Positions 47,167 through 56,472 of a DNA stretch of 64,000 bases are shown piece by piece. Under the pieces are notes generated by a model. The model was not told the origin of the DNA. It made no database searches and saw only the letters and a program-made list of their open reading frames with translations. Source of the DNA: Paraburkholderia phenazinium (GTDB lineage Bacteria; Pseudomonadota; Gammaproteobacteria; Burkholderiales; Burkholderiaceae); contig NZ_FSRM01000001.1 of NCBI RefSeq assembly GCF_900141745.1, positions 4,092,001-4,156,000 on the forward strand, in the 5' to 3' direction. The position numbers and the translations under genes were made by a program. Every line of letters starts with the position of its first letter. Positions within the stretch are counted from its first letter, which is position 1.

Positions 47167-48497
47167 ACCGATCGCTCCTTAGCGCGCTCTTCGGGCGGCA
47201 AAGTCTCGGGGGTGAATCTCAGCGCGACAACGATAGATAGACCCAGCAGTGCTAAATAGATGGCGACCGGCCACGGGCTTCGGTATTTCGCCAGCAAGGC
47301 AGTCGCCAGCATCGGAGATAAGCCCGCTCCGAGGACCGAGGCCACTTCGCGCCCGAGTCCCAAGCCCGAGTAGCGCACATCGGCGTTGAAAAGCTCCGAC
47401 ATGTAGGCTGGCTGCACACCCTCAAGGGCACCAAGAGCCACGCTGGTAGACAGAACGTAGGCCAGCACGATCACCCATGCCTGCCCGGACTGAAGCATCA
47501 GGAAAAAAGGAAACGCGACCGCTATGACGCCTAGTGCGCCCCACCTGTATACCGCGCGACGACCGATGCGATCCGACATATGACCGAACCATAGCGAGAA
47601 AGGGATCATCAGCACCATGGAAACCGTCAGGGCGCCCAACAGCAGGTTGCTGGACAGGCCAATGAACCTGCCGTACGCCAGCGAAAATGCGAAGAAAATA
47701 TACGACGCGCCACCTTCACCAAAACGCAATCCCATTACCATCAAGAGCTCTTTGGGGTGGCGCCGGAGCACTTCGACGATGGGCGTGCGAACGCGCACTG
47801 TGGCTCGCTTAACCTTCACAAACTCAGCACTTTCCGGGATCTGTTTGCGAACGTAAAAACCCAGGGCGATAATGACAATGCTAGCGAGGAACGGCAAACG
47901 CCAACCCCAGCGAATGAACGCGTCATGCGGCAGCATTTGAGCAAGAAGAAATACCGCAGATGACATCACGAAGCCAGTTGTTGCCCCGGCAGGACTCCAT
48001 GCGGACAGAAAGCCGCGCCGCGAGGCCGGCACATTCTCGCTAATGATAAGAATGCTTCCACTCCACTCACCGCCGGCTGCAAGGCCTTGGACGACACGCA
48101 ATGCCAGCAGCAACACAGGCGCCCAGATACCAATGCTGTGATAGGTAGGCAGCAATCCCATCAGAAAGGTGGCACTGCCCATCATGAGCAGGGTCAGGAT
48201 AAGCACATTCTTACGTCCAACACGATCGCCCAAGTGTCCACATACGATCCCGCCGATCGGCCGTACCATGAAGCCAATGAGGAATCCACCGAAGGACAGA
48301 ATGGTTCCAACGAGCGGATCCGTGCCAGCGGGGAAAAAGAGATCGCCAAACACCAAGGCGGCCGCGGTGCCGTACAGAAAAAAATCGTACCATTCCAGCG
48401 CCTGCCCTATCATCGAAGTGAGCACTGTGCGCCGCAACGTTGCTTCGGGTACCCGCGTCGCCGCAGGACCGCTCACAATCGATATATCAGAGTTCAT
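47163..48497 (-). CDS. MFS transporter, metabolite:H+ symporter (MHS) type
   Basis: A 444-residue inner-membrane transporter with 12 hydrophobic segments. It shows MIGQALEWYDFFLYGTAAAL near the N-terminus (the MHS hallmark), GHLGDRVGRKNVLIL between TM2 and TM3, VQGLAAGGEWSG in TM4-5, and a second DRxGR copy (GHMSDRIGRRAVY). MHS members import organic acids such as shikimate, benzoates or alpha-ketoglutarate with protons. Its position inside the gentisate-type operon makes an aromatic acid the likely cargo. It overlaps the V4R gene by 4 bp. Confidence 0.94.
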   Translation of the reverse strand: MNSDISIVSGPAATRVPEATLRRTVLTSMIGQALEWYDFFLYGTAAALVFGDLFFPAGTDPLVGTILSFGGFLIGFMVRPIGGIVCGHLGDRVGRKNVLILTLLMMGSATFLMGLLPTYHSIGIWAPVLLLALRVVQGLAAGGEWSGSILIISENVPASRRGFLSAWSPAGATTGFVMSSAVFLLAQMLPHDAFIRWGWRLPFLASIVIIALGFYVRKQIPESAEFVKVKRATVRVRTPIVEVLRRHPKELLMVMGLRFGEGGASYIFFAFSLAYGRFIGLSSNLLLGALTVSMVLMIPFSLWFGHMSDRIGRRAVYRWGALGVIAVAFPFFLMLQSGQAWVIVLAYVLSTSVALGALEGVQPAYMSELFNADVRYSGLGLGREVASVLGAGLSPMLATALLAKYRSPWPVAIYLALLGLSIVVALRFTPETLPPEERAKERSV

Positions 48498-48584
48498 ACC
48501 GGTCTTCCCACAAGTTCAAGGTATGGCGAACGCACGCTATGTTCGGGTGATCTCACAGCCTGTTCGCCGGTATCGGTCTCACGT

Positions 48585-49346
48585 TCAATATCTGCCGGAC
48601 AAAAGTTCGCCGCAGTCCGAGACCTCCGTATGCATTTCCAGACGTCGCAGCATTTGCCACGTAGTCGCGACCGCCGCCGACATGGTCGGGACACCCGACT
48701 CGTCCTGGACCTTCTGGATCGACGACAACGACTGCATCTGGACACAGGCTGACAGCACGAGGGCGTCGATGTTGCCGCGATCGAGACGTTTATAGATGGC
48801 GAGCAGTTTCTCCGGGTCCTGCGCGGCAACCTGCAGGTTGTCCGGAATTTCGAGCGCAATATAGTCTTTCACTTCAATACCTTCACTTTCAACGTATTCA
48901 ACAACCAACTTCGTCAGCGGCTTCATGTAAGGGCAGACTATCGAAACGCGTTTTGCGCCCATCGCGTGCAGGCCGTCAACCAGCGCGCCTGCGCTCGTCA
49001 CCACGGGGGCAGGCGCCCCGTTCTCCATCGTTCGCTGGAACAGACGCTTCTCCGACACCCGGTGGTAGCCAGCGCCCATGCTCATGATGGCCACCAGGCA
49101 CGCATAGCCGAGCACGTCGACGTGAGCATCTGAAAGCTCGATCGCACAGCGGTCGCTATCGCGATCCATTGCTTCGAGCTCTTCCTTCACGACCCTCTTC
49201 ATTCGCATGCGACTAGAGTGGAATGTGAAGCGCTCGTCAGAGTCTCGCTCGCGCCTACGGAACATCGCAGGGATTTCGGTTTCCATCGTCGTATTGGAAG
49301 ATGGGACAATCTGCCCGATACGCAGAACGCGCTGCTGAGCCATCAT
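48585..49346 (-). CDS. Maleate cis-trans isomerase (Asp/Glu racemase superfamily)
   Basis: A 253-residue enzyme with the two catalytic Cys of maleate isomerase: Cys83 in LGYACLVAIM and Cys201 in LSACVQMQSL. It also has VPSSNTTMETEIP near the N-terminus, typical of this family. It would convert maleate to fumarate. In this operon maleate could come from hydrolysis of maleylpyruvate by the FAH-family enzyme after gentisate ring cleavage. The ATG overlaps the nitrilase stop (ATGA, 49343-49346). Arylmalonate decarboxylase-type activity is an alternative for the superfamily. Confidence 0.9.
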   Translation of the reverse strand: MMAQQRVLRIGQIVPSSNTTMETEIPAMFRRRERDSDERFTFHSSRMRMKRVVKEELEAMDRDSDRCAIELSDAHVDVLGYACLVAIMSMGAGYHRVSEKRLFQRTMENGAPAPVVTSAGALVDGLHAMGAKRVSIVCPYMKPLTKLVVEYVESEGIEVKDYIALEIPDNLQVAAQDPEKLLAIYKRLDRGNIDALVLSACVQMQSLSSIQKVQDESGVPTMSAAVATTWQMLRRLEMHTEVSDCGELLSGRY

Positions 49347-50377
49347 TTGCTCTCCACGGTTTCGAAAGCATTGAGTTGCACTGTTTCGGCGTCGACATCC
49401 GATGCCCCGCTGCCTTCATCGTTGAATTGCACGGGCGCGAGTGGCTTGCGGTTCACGCGTAGATCGAACACATCGAAGCGGTTGTAGTGACCGGTAATAT
49501 CGTGCATCTGGCGCGGCTGGATACAGCGCGACAGGTCGATATCAGCGTAGACGATGCCCTCGTCATCGATTAGCGGCTCACCAATCACTCGACCGTCAGG
49601 CCCGAGAATCCCCGAGAACGCGCTGTTTCGACGCGCCAACAAATCGCGAGCCTGGGGGTGCGATGCGCCAATCGTCTGAATGATTTCCGGTGAAATGGTC
49701 GAGCATGAGACCACCGTAAATACCTTGCCTTCGAAGCAGTGCGCAGCCGCTCGCAGGCGGATTGCTTCGACCATGTCGTAATCAGGCGGTGCGACGGGGA
49801 GCGAGATATAGCTCGCTACGTGCACAAGCTCGCCCTGTGCGAGCAGGCTGAAACGGGCAAGCGTATTCGTGTTCTCGCCGCACGCTAGCGAGCCGAGCGG
49901 CCCTATGCTCGTATCGTGTACCCGCAACGCGGACGCGTCGCCGTTGGCCCACGTCAGCTTTTCGGCCCACGTCGGCACGAGCTTTCGATGTCTCCCGAGA
50001 ATTCGGCCCTCGTCGTTGATTGTGACGAGCGTGTTGTAGAGCGTGCCAATGCCCATGCGGCTGCGTTCGTTCACGCCGATCACGACGTTGATATGGTTCG
50101 CCTTAGCTGCCCCTGCGATGCGTCGGATTTCCGGCCCAGGTATTTCGATGGCGGATCTGCACAACTTCTCGAACCAAGGGCTGCCTTCGACTGGGCTCAT
50201 CACCCAGTTCCAGTACGGATAGCCGGCGACGAACACCTCGGGGAACGCGACAAGGCGCGCACCGTTGTCTGCGGCTTCGCGAATCAGCCCGCAGACCTTG
50301 TCGACGGTGGCGTCGGTGTCAAGGAACACGGGAGCGGCCTGCACGGCCGCTGCTTTGAATTGCGTGAGATTCAGCAT
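49343..50377 (-). CDS. Nitrilase (carbon-nitrogen hydrolase family)
   Basis: A 344-residue enzyme with the catalytic triad Glu47 (FPEVF), Lys132 (HRKLVPTWAE) and Cys166 (SLACGENTN). The KLVPTWAEKLTW and CGENTN patterns and the length fit true nitrilases (R-CN to R-COOH plus ammonia) rather than amidases. It overlaps the maleate isomerase gene by 4 bp and follows an FAH-family gene, so it belongs to the same catabolic operon. A cyano-substituted aromatic as entry substrate is therefore plausible. Cyanide dihydratase-like activity is less likely. Confidence 0.93.
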   Translation of the reverse strand: MLNLTQFKAAAVQAAPVFLDTDATVDKVCGLIREAADNGARLVAFPEVFVAGYPYWNWVMSPVEGSPWFEKLCRSAIEIPGPEIRRIAGAAKANHINVVIGVNERSRMGIGTLYNTLVTINDEGRILGRHRKLVPTWAEKLTWANGDASALRVHDTSIGPLGSLACGENTNTLARFSLLAQGELVHVASYISLPVAPPDYDMVEAIRLRAAAHCFEGKVFTVVSCSTISPEIIQTIGASHPQARDLLARRNSAFSGILGPDGRVIGEPLIDDEGIVYADIDLSRCIQPRQMHDITGHYNRFDVFDLRVNRKPLAPVQFNDEGSGASDVDAETVQLNAFETVESK

Positions 50378-50457
50378 GGAAGACGTCTCGCACTTTGTTG
50401 GGAAAATTTGACGCCGGCCAGTTGCCGACCGGATAGCGTCATACGAATGGCACAGGC

Positions 50458-51369
50458 TCAGACCCCCACGACCGGATGGCGGAGTTCTCCGATGCTTTCA
50501 ACCTGAGCGCAAACCACATCGCCCGGCCACAACCATTCCTGCGGATTTCGACCTGCGCCGACGCCTTCGGGCGTACCAGTTGCGATGATGTCGCCCGGCT
50601 CCAGCGTAATGGCCTTGCTGATGTCCGCAATCAAAGCGGGCACATTGAACAGCATGTGGCGCGTGTTCGAGCTTTGTTTCATCACGCCGTTGACCGTCAG
50701 GCTCAGGTTCAGCGTCTGTGGATCGGGGATTTCATCAACGGTGACGATGCACGGACCGAACGGCGCGAAGGTGTCCTGCCCCTTCGAGTAAATCCACTGG
50801 CCCGCACGCCGACAGTCGCGTGCGCTTATGTCGATCATGACGCTGTAGCCGAACACGTACTGCAATGCATCCGTTTCGCTTACGCCCTTCGCGCGTGTGC
50901 CCATGATCACGGCAAGTTCGACTTCCCAGTCGAGTTGTTGCGTGATCGCCCTGTTGTGTTCGATCGCATCGCCCGGGCCGATCACCGCCGTCGGGGGCTT
51001 CGAGAAGATTACTGGCTCCTTCGGCAGATCTTTCGACGTATCGAGCGTCCGGCTCGATTCGGAAACGTGCTCGACGTAGTTCAAGCCGATACCGAAAATA
51101 TTCTTTCGCGGGCGCGGGATCGGAGCGAGCAGATTGATGTTTTGCACGGGCACGGCAACACCGACCGGCCACTTGCCGCGATGCTCATCGAGCAGCGAAC
51201 TCGTGGAGAGCACGGCCTGCGGACCGAGGTCAATGAATTCGAGCATGCTCGCCGGCAGCGGATGTCCAGTGGTTGCACCGAAGCGCGCCAGATCGATGAC
51301 GGTTCCATCGACGATCGATCCTAGACGGGCAGCAGCGCAAACTTCCGGACGGTAGGTAACGAGACGCAT
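50458..51369 (-). CDS. Fumarylacetoacetate-hydrolase-family protein (maleyl- or fumarylpyruvate hydrolase candidate)
   Basis: A 303-residue FAH-fold enzyme. It shows IFGIGLNYVEHVSES, PVIFSKPPTAVIGPGDAIEH and DWEVELAVIMGTRAKGVSET with the metal-binding Glu/Asp residues, then DISARDCRRAGQWIYSKGQDTFAPFGP and IATGTPEGVGAG. Members cleave C-C bonds of acylpyruvates using Mg or Mn. Beside a gentisate dioxygenase gene the expected substrate is maleylpyruvate or fumarylpyruvate. No maleylpyruvate isomerase (GST-type) gene is present but a maleate isomerase gene is, which favours direct maleylpyruvate hydrolysis. Confidence 0.92.
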   Translation of the reverse strand: MRLVTYRPEVCAAARLGSIVDGTVIDLARFGATTGHPLPASMLEFIDLGPQAVLSTSSLLDEHRGKWPVGVAVPVQNINLLAPIPRPRKNIFGIGLNYVEHVSESSRTLDTSKDLPKEPVIFSKPPTAVIGPGDAIEHNRAITQQLDWEVELAVIMGTRAKGVSETDALQYVFGYSVMIDISARDCRRAGQWIYSKGQDTFAPFGPCIVTVDEIPDPQTLNLSLTVNGVMKQSSNTRHMLFNVPALIADISKAITLEPGDIIATGTPEGVGAGRNPQEWLWPGDVVCAQVESIGELRHPVVGV

Positions 51370-51439
51370 GAAATGACTCCATCAGTGCCGCCCTCTCCGG
51401 GCAGCAAATAGAAACTGGTTAGAAAGAAGCCGATTGCAG

Positions 51440-52567
51440 TCAGTCCGACGCGACCTGATGGCCGCCGTTTTCCGCAAGGGCGTCTTCACGGTACAGCCCG
51501 AGCGAGTGCATGACAGGCAGATCGCTGAAACAGAACAGGCACGCGTCGTCCGACAATGAAGCGTTTGAGTGCTCGTGGAACGCCCACGAAGGCACGCAGA
51601 AGATATCGCGCTCCGTCCAGTCGAAGCGTTGGCCGTTGATGATCGAACAACCGCTGCCTTTCGCGACCTGATAGATGAAACTGCCGGTATGACGGTGCGC
51701 GCGGGTCTTTTCGCCTGGACGCAGCAATTGCATGCTTGCACCGATCGTCGGCATCACCGGGCCGCCGTTCACTGGATTTACGTAGTTCATTAGCACGCCG
51801 TCGAACGGCGAGCCGTCCGATACGCGCGCGTATTGCGTGAGCGCCTCATAGGTGGGTTCCCATTCGTATTTGAATAGCGGTGAATAGTGCTTGTCCCAGT
51901 CCCCTTTCTGCGCATGCAGGCCCTTTGCGCCCCAGATCGCGGTCAAATCGTCGACCGGGTGAGTGATCGCCTGCTGCAAGTCCGGATGCACCGCGTAAAA
52001 GCCTGCTTCCATCGCGTTCACCAGCGGGATGTCGAGGCCGTCCTGCCAGATGCAGGGCGTGCCGTAAGCCGCAACGCCATGCTCGTGCCAGGTGCCATTC
52101 GGCGTCAGCACGAAATCGTTTTTCCCGAGCATCACTTTGTGACCATCGACGATCGTGTATGCGCCGGTGCCTTCCATGATGAATCGCAACGCCGACGCCG
52201 AATGAGAGTGTGCCGAGGCCGCCTCCCCCGGGTTCATCACCTGCAAACCGGAATACAGCCAGCCCACCGCGGCCGATACTTCGCGTCGGCCTGGGTTGTT
52301 CAGATACACGACGCGGCGCCCTGCCTGCTCCGGGGTTACAAGTTCAACCGCGCGCAGCACGTGCTCGCGCAGATCGCGATAGCGCCACAGCACCGGAACC
52401 GATTCGGACTTCGGCTGCCACGGCTCGATCTTGTTGGCAACGGTCCATAGCGCGCCTGCGTCGAGTTGTTCGAGTTGCTGATAGTAGGCAGCGAGTGCCG
52501 GCGTATCTGCGACGTTCGCACGGCCCGCCACGCTCTCCCGATAGCTATCGTAAGTGTTCCCTGCCAT
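51440..52567 (-). CDS. Gentisate 1,2-dioxygenase-like bicupin ring-cleavage enzyme
   Basis: A 375-residue bicupin. The start at ATG 52567 (MAGNTYDSYRES) leaves AGGAG 7 bases upstream; the in-frame ATG at 52573 is too close to it. The N-terminal cupin carries iron ligands His120 and His122 (SAHSHSASALRFIMEG) and His161/His163 (TWHEHG). The second cupin (AHRHTGSFIYQV, WAFHEHSN) also keeps His residues, as in gentisate, salicylate and 1-hydroxy-2-naphthoate dioxygenases. It would open a hydroxylated ring to maleylpyruvate or an analogue. It is the first gene of the run down to 43712, with a promoter region of about 390 bp before it. Confidence 0.92.
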   Translation of the reverse strand: MAGNTYDSYRESVAGRANVADTPALAAYYQQLEQLDAGALWTVANKIEPWQPKSESVPVLWRYRDLREHVLRAVELVTPEQAGRRVVYLNNPGRREVSAAVGWLYSGLQVMNPGEAASAHSHSASALRFIMEGTGAYTIVDGHKVMLGKNDFVLTPNGTWHEHGVAAYGTPCIWQDGLDIPLVNAMEAGFYAVHPDLQQAITHPVDDLTAIWGAKGLHAQKGDWDKHYSPLFKYEWEPTYEALTQYARVSDGSPFDGVLMNYVNPVNGGPVMPTIGASMQLLRPGEKTRAHRHTGSFIYQVAKGSGCSIINGQRFDWTERDIFCVPSWAFHEHSNASLSDDACLFCFSDLPVMHSLGLYREDALAENGGHQVASD

Positions 52568-52959
52568 GTTCATGCTCCTGTCTATCACAGCGACGAGGGT
52601 CCGTACGGTCCGGGATGCTGTCATCGTCGGGCGCCCGGAGTTGTGTTCAAGGCAATCGTTCGCGAGTTGGTGGCTGAAGCCATCGACTGATTGCCCTGCG
52701 AAAATGCTGCCTTGCGTCTGCCTTGCGCGATCTCCATTCTGAGTGCTGGACCGCGTGAGGCTGCGCCCAATGATTCCGTCAAGCGATGTGCTTCTTTCTA
52801 CATCATCGAATCAACTTATAAATAGGATACCGAAAGAAATATCAGGTATCTTTTACAGAAATTCCTTTTCCTCTTACTGCTGCCGAATTGATAAGTCACA
52901 GTTCAAACCCACCTGCCGCTCGAGCACAGCGCATTTAGCGCCAACGCAACACGACTGCA
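52568..52959. other. Intergenic promoter region of the dioxygenase operon
   Basis: An AT-rich patch at 52800-52880 contains an inverted repeat, GATACC (52826-52831) and GGTATC (52845-52850), with a 13-bp spacer. It is a candidate regulator site upstream of the gentisate-dioxygenase-like gene. No ORF is supported. Confidence 0.4.
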
Positions 52960-53262
52960 TCAACTGCGGCTGGCCACGATTCGATGTTGCTCATCCAGTG
53001 CAAGGCATACCGTATCGCCCTTCTCCGCGACCGACTTAAGGCATGCGATTACGGTTGGGCCCGCCTGCATCGCAACGCTTGCCAGATGAACGTCACCGCT
53101 GTTGTGTGCTCCGACCCGGTGCCGGACCACCGTCAGCGCGGTCACTGTGCCGCGTGCTGCTTCGATCTCCGACCATTCGGCACCCCCGCACACGGGACAC
53201 AGGTAGCGCGCCGGGAACACAGTCGTGCCGCAGCGGATGCAACTGGAGACCGTCAGACTCAT
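52960..53262 (-). CDS. DUF35 OB-fold / zinc-ribbon protein, thiolase partner
   Basis: A 100-residue protein with an N-terminal rubredoxin-like zinc ribbon (Cys8, Cys11, Cys22, Cys25 in SCIRCG and LCPVCGG) and an OB-fold (GTVTALTVVRHRVGAH, VHLASVAMQAGPTVIACL). DUF35 proteins form complexes with thiolase-like enzymes and bind CoA thioesters, as in steroid side-chain aldolases and archaeal HMG-CoA synthesis. The ATG overlaps the thiolase stop by 4 bp (53259-53262), so the two should be made together. Confidence 0.92.
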   Translation of the reverse strand: MSLTVSSCIRCGTTVFPARYLCPVCGGAEWSEIEAARGTVTALTVVRHRVGAHNSGDVHLASVAMQAGPTVIACLKSVAEKGDTVCLALDEQHRIVASRS

Positions 53263-54425
53263 TGGCTACCTCCGCCGACAGCTTCAAGCACCACTGCGTT
53301 CGCACACATGCCGTACCGGTACTCGACCATCCCGTAACCGCTGACCAGTGCACGCGTTGCATCCCGCACCTGTCGTTCGCCCGCTTCGCCGCGCAGTTGA
53401 GTGACCGCCTCTACCAGTCCATGCATGCCGCCTGCCGCGCCGGCCTGCCCCGCGGAAAGTTGTCCACCTGACGTGTTGACCGGCAATTCGTGGGACGATA
53501 TCCGCGAGATCAGCGCGCGCAGGTCCGCGTCAGGCGCGAAACCCAGGTCAGCGAGCTGCACGAGCGCCATCACCGGATAGTCGTCGTATACAGACACGAG
53601 ATCCATTTGGTCCGGCGTCATGTCTGCGTCGCGCCATAACGCCGGCGCGAGCGTGACTAGCGACGTCTGCAGGCCATCGCCCATCTGGTGGTCGACGTTA
53701 TAAGCGCATCGCAGTGCGCGCACCGCAACGCGAGTACCATGCTTTGCGAGGTCCGTACGCGCAACGACGATCGCATTCGCGCCGCTCACCACCGGTACGC
53801 AATCGAAACGGCCCAGTGGGTCAGCGACGAGCGGTGCGTCCAGATAAGCATCGATTGACAGTGGCGTACGATAAACCGCCTGAGGATTGCGTGATGCCCA
53901 TCCACGTTGCGCCACACACAGCGCGCCGTAATCGGTACGCGACAGGCCATAACGTTGCGCATGCTGCTGGGTCAACATGGCGAACAGCGCGTTCGGGCCG
54001 CCGCTCTCGAGCGGACGCAGCCACACACGCGTTGTCAGATTGTAGTGATCAACGAGCTGCTTGAAGTCCGAGGGCTGGAAGCGGTCGCCCGATACGAGCG
54101 CAATCACATTCGCGTCACCGCACTGGATAGCACGCACCGCGTGTTGGAGCAGATTGATTCCGCTGGCACCGCCGTGGCAGTCGTCCATGCACCACCGAGG
54201 CGAAAGGCCAAGGCGCCACGCGAGGTCAATCGCGTGATCGGGAGAAAGGGTAAAGGACGCCACGCCGAGTCCGTCGATTTCCTTTGCAGCGAAACCCGAT
54301 TGGGCGAGCGCCATACGAAACGCTTGCGCAAGTAGATCACCCGTCGTACCTTCGGGAGCCTGCCGCCGATATGGAACTTCCACTCCAGCGCATACCATCA
54401 CACCCGAGAATTCGCGTGAGTGCAT
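53259..54425 (-). CDS. Thiolase-like protein (SCP-x/lipid-transfer thiolase subgroup)
   Basis: A 388-residue thiolase-fold protein. The start at ATG 54425 has GAGGAGATTG upstream. Residues about 85-100 hold CMDDCHGGASGINLL, where a Cys lies near the normal acylation-site position. The C-terminal catalytic regions are changed: the usual GHP/CxG motifs appear as NTSGGQLSAGQAGAAGG and YGMCANAVVLE. Such DUF35-paired proteins may act as thiolases or as retro-aldolases on CoA esters. Together with the acyl-CoA ligase it suggests CoA-dependent side-chain shortening. Confidence 0.88.
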   Translation of the reverse strand: MHSREFSGVMVCAGVEVPYRRQAPEGTTGDLLAQAFRMALAQSGFAAKEIDGLGVASFTLSPDHAIDLAWRLGLSPRWCMDDCHGGASGINLLQHAVRAIQCGDANVIALVSGDRFQPSDFKQLVDHYNLTTRVWLRPLESGGPNALFAMLTQQHAQRYGLSRTDYGALCVAQRGWASRNPQAVYRTPLSIDAYLDAPLVADPLGRFDCVPVVSGANAIVVARTDLAKHGTRVAVRALRCAYNVDHQMGDGLQTSLVTLAPALWRDADMTPDQMDLVSVYDDYPVMALVQLADLGFAPDADLRALISRISSHELPVNTSGGQLSAGQAGAAGGMHGLVEAVTQLRGEAGERQVRDATRALVSGYGMVEYRYGMCANAVVLEAVGGGSQ

Positions 54426-54427
54426 GT

Positions 54428-54613
54428 TCAATCTCCTCGCCAGCATGTCATGCATTGCAATGCTGCGTGCAGCATGAGCAGGGCCTCGCACCGATCGCCG
54501 GCACCCCTGTAGCTCAATAAGGTGCCGCTTGGCCGCGCTCCAGAGCCGACGGCAACGTGCTCGAATGCGACCGGCGTCGCGACAAACGTTGGAGAACCTT
54601 GCGCCGTTGCCAT
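54428..54613 (-). CDS. Possible small protein (61 aa) upstream of the thiolase gene
   Basis: The frame from ATG 54613, preceded by GAGGAAGC, encodes MATAQGSPTFVATPVAFEHV, then GARPSGTLLSYRGAGDRCEA, and stops 2 bp before the thiolase start. The ribosome site and tight spacing support expression, perhaps for translational coupling. No family was recognised; it could also be a scrap of a longer gene. Confidence 0.4.
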   Translation of the reverse strand: MATAQGSPTFVATPVAFEHVAVGSGARPSGTLLSYRGAGDRCEALLMLHAALQCMTCWRGD

Positions 54614-54722
54614 ACAGCTTCCTCTGTGCCGCCTTGCGGCAAGATAAAAATAGTCCGTCACTGCTTCGTTGCGCACTTTGCGGGTCTCAGACTATGGCTG
54701 GAGCACCCGGCGGGCATAGCTG

Positions 54723-56345
54723 CTACGAGCGTCTGAGCCGGTATCCCGACGTTTCGAGATCCCAGGTTCTTTCGGTCACGCCTTTCTCGCGCAACCTGTA
54801 CTTCTGGATCTTGCCGTTTTCGGTTTTGGGTAGCTCGCGCAGAACGTCGATAAAGCGTGGCACTGCGAAATACGGTAGACGCGGCTCGCAATAGCGGATT
54901 AGCTCAAGCGGCTCAAGGATCTCGCCGTCGCGCAACACGAGTGCAGCCATTACTTCGTCTTCGGCAAGTTCGGACCTCACCGCAAAAACCGCGGCGGTTT
55001 CGACCGCGGGATGACTTAGCAGGACGTGCTCGACTTCAAATGACGAGATGTTCTCGCCACGGCGACGGATTGCGTCTTTAAGCCGATCGAGAAATTTGTA
55101 ATAGCCATCAGCATCACGAATAACCCGATCTCCGGTGTGGAACCATAGATTGCGCCACGCATCGACTGTCGCTTCAGGCATCGAGAAATAGCCTCTCGAG
55201 AACGCAAAAGGCTCCGAGGCACGCAGGGTCAGCTCGCCAGGATGTCCGTCCGGCACCGGCTCGTCGTTCTCGTCAACGACGCGTGCTTCAAAACCTGGCG
55301 CCACACGTCCCATCCATCCGGCACGCTGGTCGGCAACACCGCACCCGATGACACAATTGCTCTCTGTTGTTCCAAATCCGTCAAGCAGGTGAATCCCGCA
55401 ACGTTCGGTGAAACTGGCGTGAAATTGCTCCGGCACACCCGGAGCCAGGGCGATCCTGACCTTGTGGCGGAGCTCCATGTCTGTTGGCGCTTTCGACAAC
55501 AGGATGGGAACCATCGCCCCTAGCAGGTACGTTACCGTGGCCTCGGTCTCAGCCAACGCCGCAAAGAATCGACTTGCAGAGAATTTCTTGTCGACGATTA
55601 GCCTTGCTCCCGTCACCAGGGCCTGGAAAAAACTGTTCAGGGCATTGGTATGGAACAGCGGCAGGACGGTATAGAGCGTATCTCCTGCCGTGATCCCGAT
55701 ATGTCTTGATGAGTAGATGCCCCACCAATAAAACTGTCCATGCGGGCAGACGACGCCTTTCGATAAACCGGATGTCCCCGATGTATAAAGGATGGCGAGC
55801 GTATCACCGGGCCTGACATCGGCGGCTTCATGTGCCTCGCCTCTCGGAGGAAGCTGTTCACAGGACACTGGCAGGGACTTAGCCGGCGCGCCGTCATTAA
55901 TGAGCCATACAACCTTCAGGGCAACCCTCGAGAAATCGAGCGCACCAATCGCGTCGGTCAATGAGGCTTCTATTACCATCAGTTGCGCTTTGCAATTTTC
56001 GAGAATGTGTTGCAGTTGCGGGCCCCGTGACGCGGTGTTGACTGGTACCACGATTGCGCCGAGCCAACCACATCCAAGCACGATCTCCATGAATTCCACA
56101 CGGTTCGAGCACATCAGTGCTACCCGATCGCCACGCTTCACCCCTGCGGCCGCCAAAGCGCCGGCCCGTCGCGCAGCCGCATCTAGCGCATCAGAAGTTG
56201 TCCATACCGTTGTACGATCGGAAAAGAGAATGGCATTGCCACGGGCTGTGGCACGGGCCTTCAGCAGTGCAGGGAGCGTGCGTTGCGACGGAGCGACGTT
56301 CCACTCGCTCACGTCCTTTGGATAATCAATGTGTTTCGGTTCCAT
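54723..56345 (-). CDS. ATP-dependent acyl-CoA ligase (ANL superfamily, CaiC-like)
   Basis: A 540-residue ligase; the start at ATG 56345 (MEPKHIDYPKDVSEW) has AGGA upstream. Core motifs are ILYTSGTSGLSKGVVCPHGQ, FGTTESN, WFHTGDRVIRDADGYYKFLD, RRRGENISSFEVE and the catalytic Lys in KTENGKIQKYRLR. It resembles crotonobetaine/carnitine- and long-chain acyl-CoA ligases. It lies between the DLH-SnoaL fusion and the thiolase/DUF35 pair, so it likely activates the acid that the thiolase-type enzyme then shortens. The specific acid is not known. Confidence 0.93.
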   Translation of the reverse strand: MEPKHIDYPKDVSEWNVAPSQRTLPALLKARATARGNAILFSDRTTVWTTSDALDAAARRAGALAAAGVKRGDRVALMCSNRVEFMEIVLGCGWLGAIVVPVNTASRGPQLQHILENCKAQLMVIEASLTDAIGALDFSRVALKVVWLINDGAPAKSLPVSCEQLPPRGEAHEAADVRPGDTLAILYTSGTSGLSKGVVCPHGQFYWWGIYSSRHIGITAGDTLYTVLPLFHTNALNSFFQALVTGARLIVDKKFSASRFFAALAETEATVTYLLGAMVPILLSKAPTDMELRHKVRIALAPGVPEQFHASFTERCGIHLLDGFGTTESNCVIGCGVADQRAGWMGRVAPGFEARVVDENDEPVPDGHPGELTLRASEPFAFSRGYFSMPEATVDAWRNLWFHTGDRVIRDADGYYKFLDRLKDAIRRRGENISSFEVEHVLLSHPAVETAAVFAVRSELAEDEVMAALVLRDGEILEPLELIRYCEPRLPYFAVPRFIDVLRELPKTENGKIQKYRLREKGVTERTWDLETSGYRLRRS

Positions 56346-56472
56346 AAGTTCCTGCACGGTGATGTAGTACACGATCGAGCGTTGAGGGTGAACTCGCGAA
56401 CCCTTCCGTCCGGCAAATGGACGTCATGTGCGGAGTATGGTCACCCGGAAATGATGAGCAGCGCTCTTTACG

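Noticed and set aside
50476..51324. 282-codon plus-strand frame opposite the FAH-family gene
   Set aside because: Arg/His/Asp-rich shadow; the minus frame has all FAH motifs.
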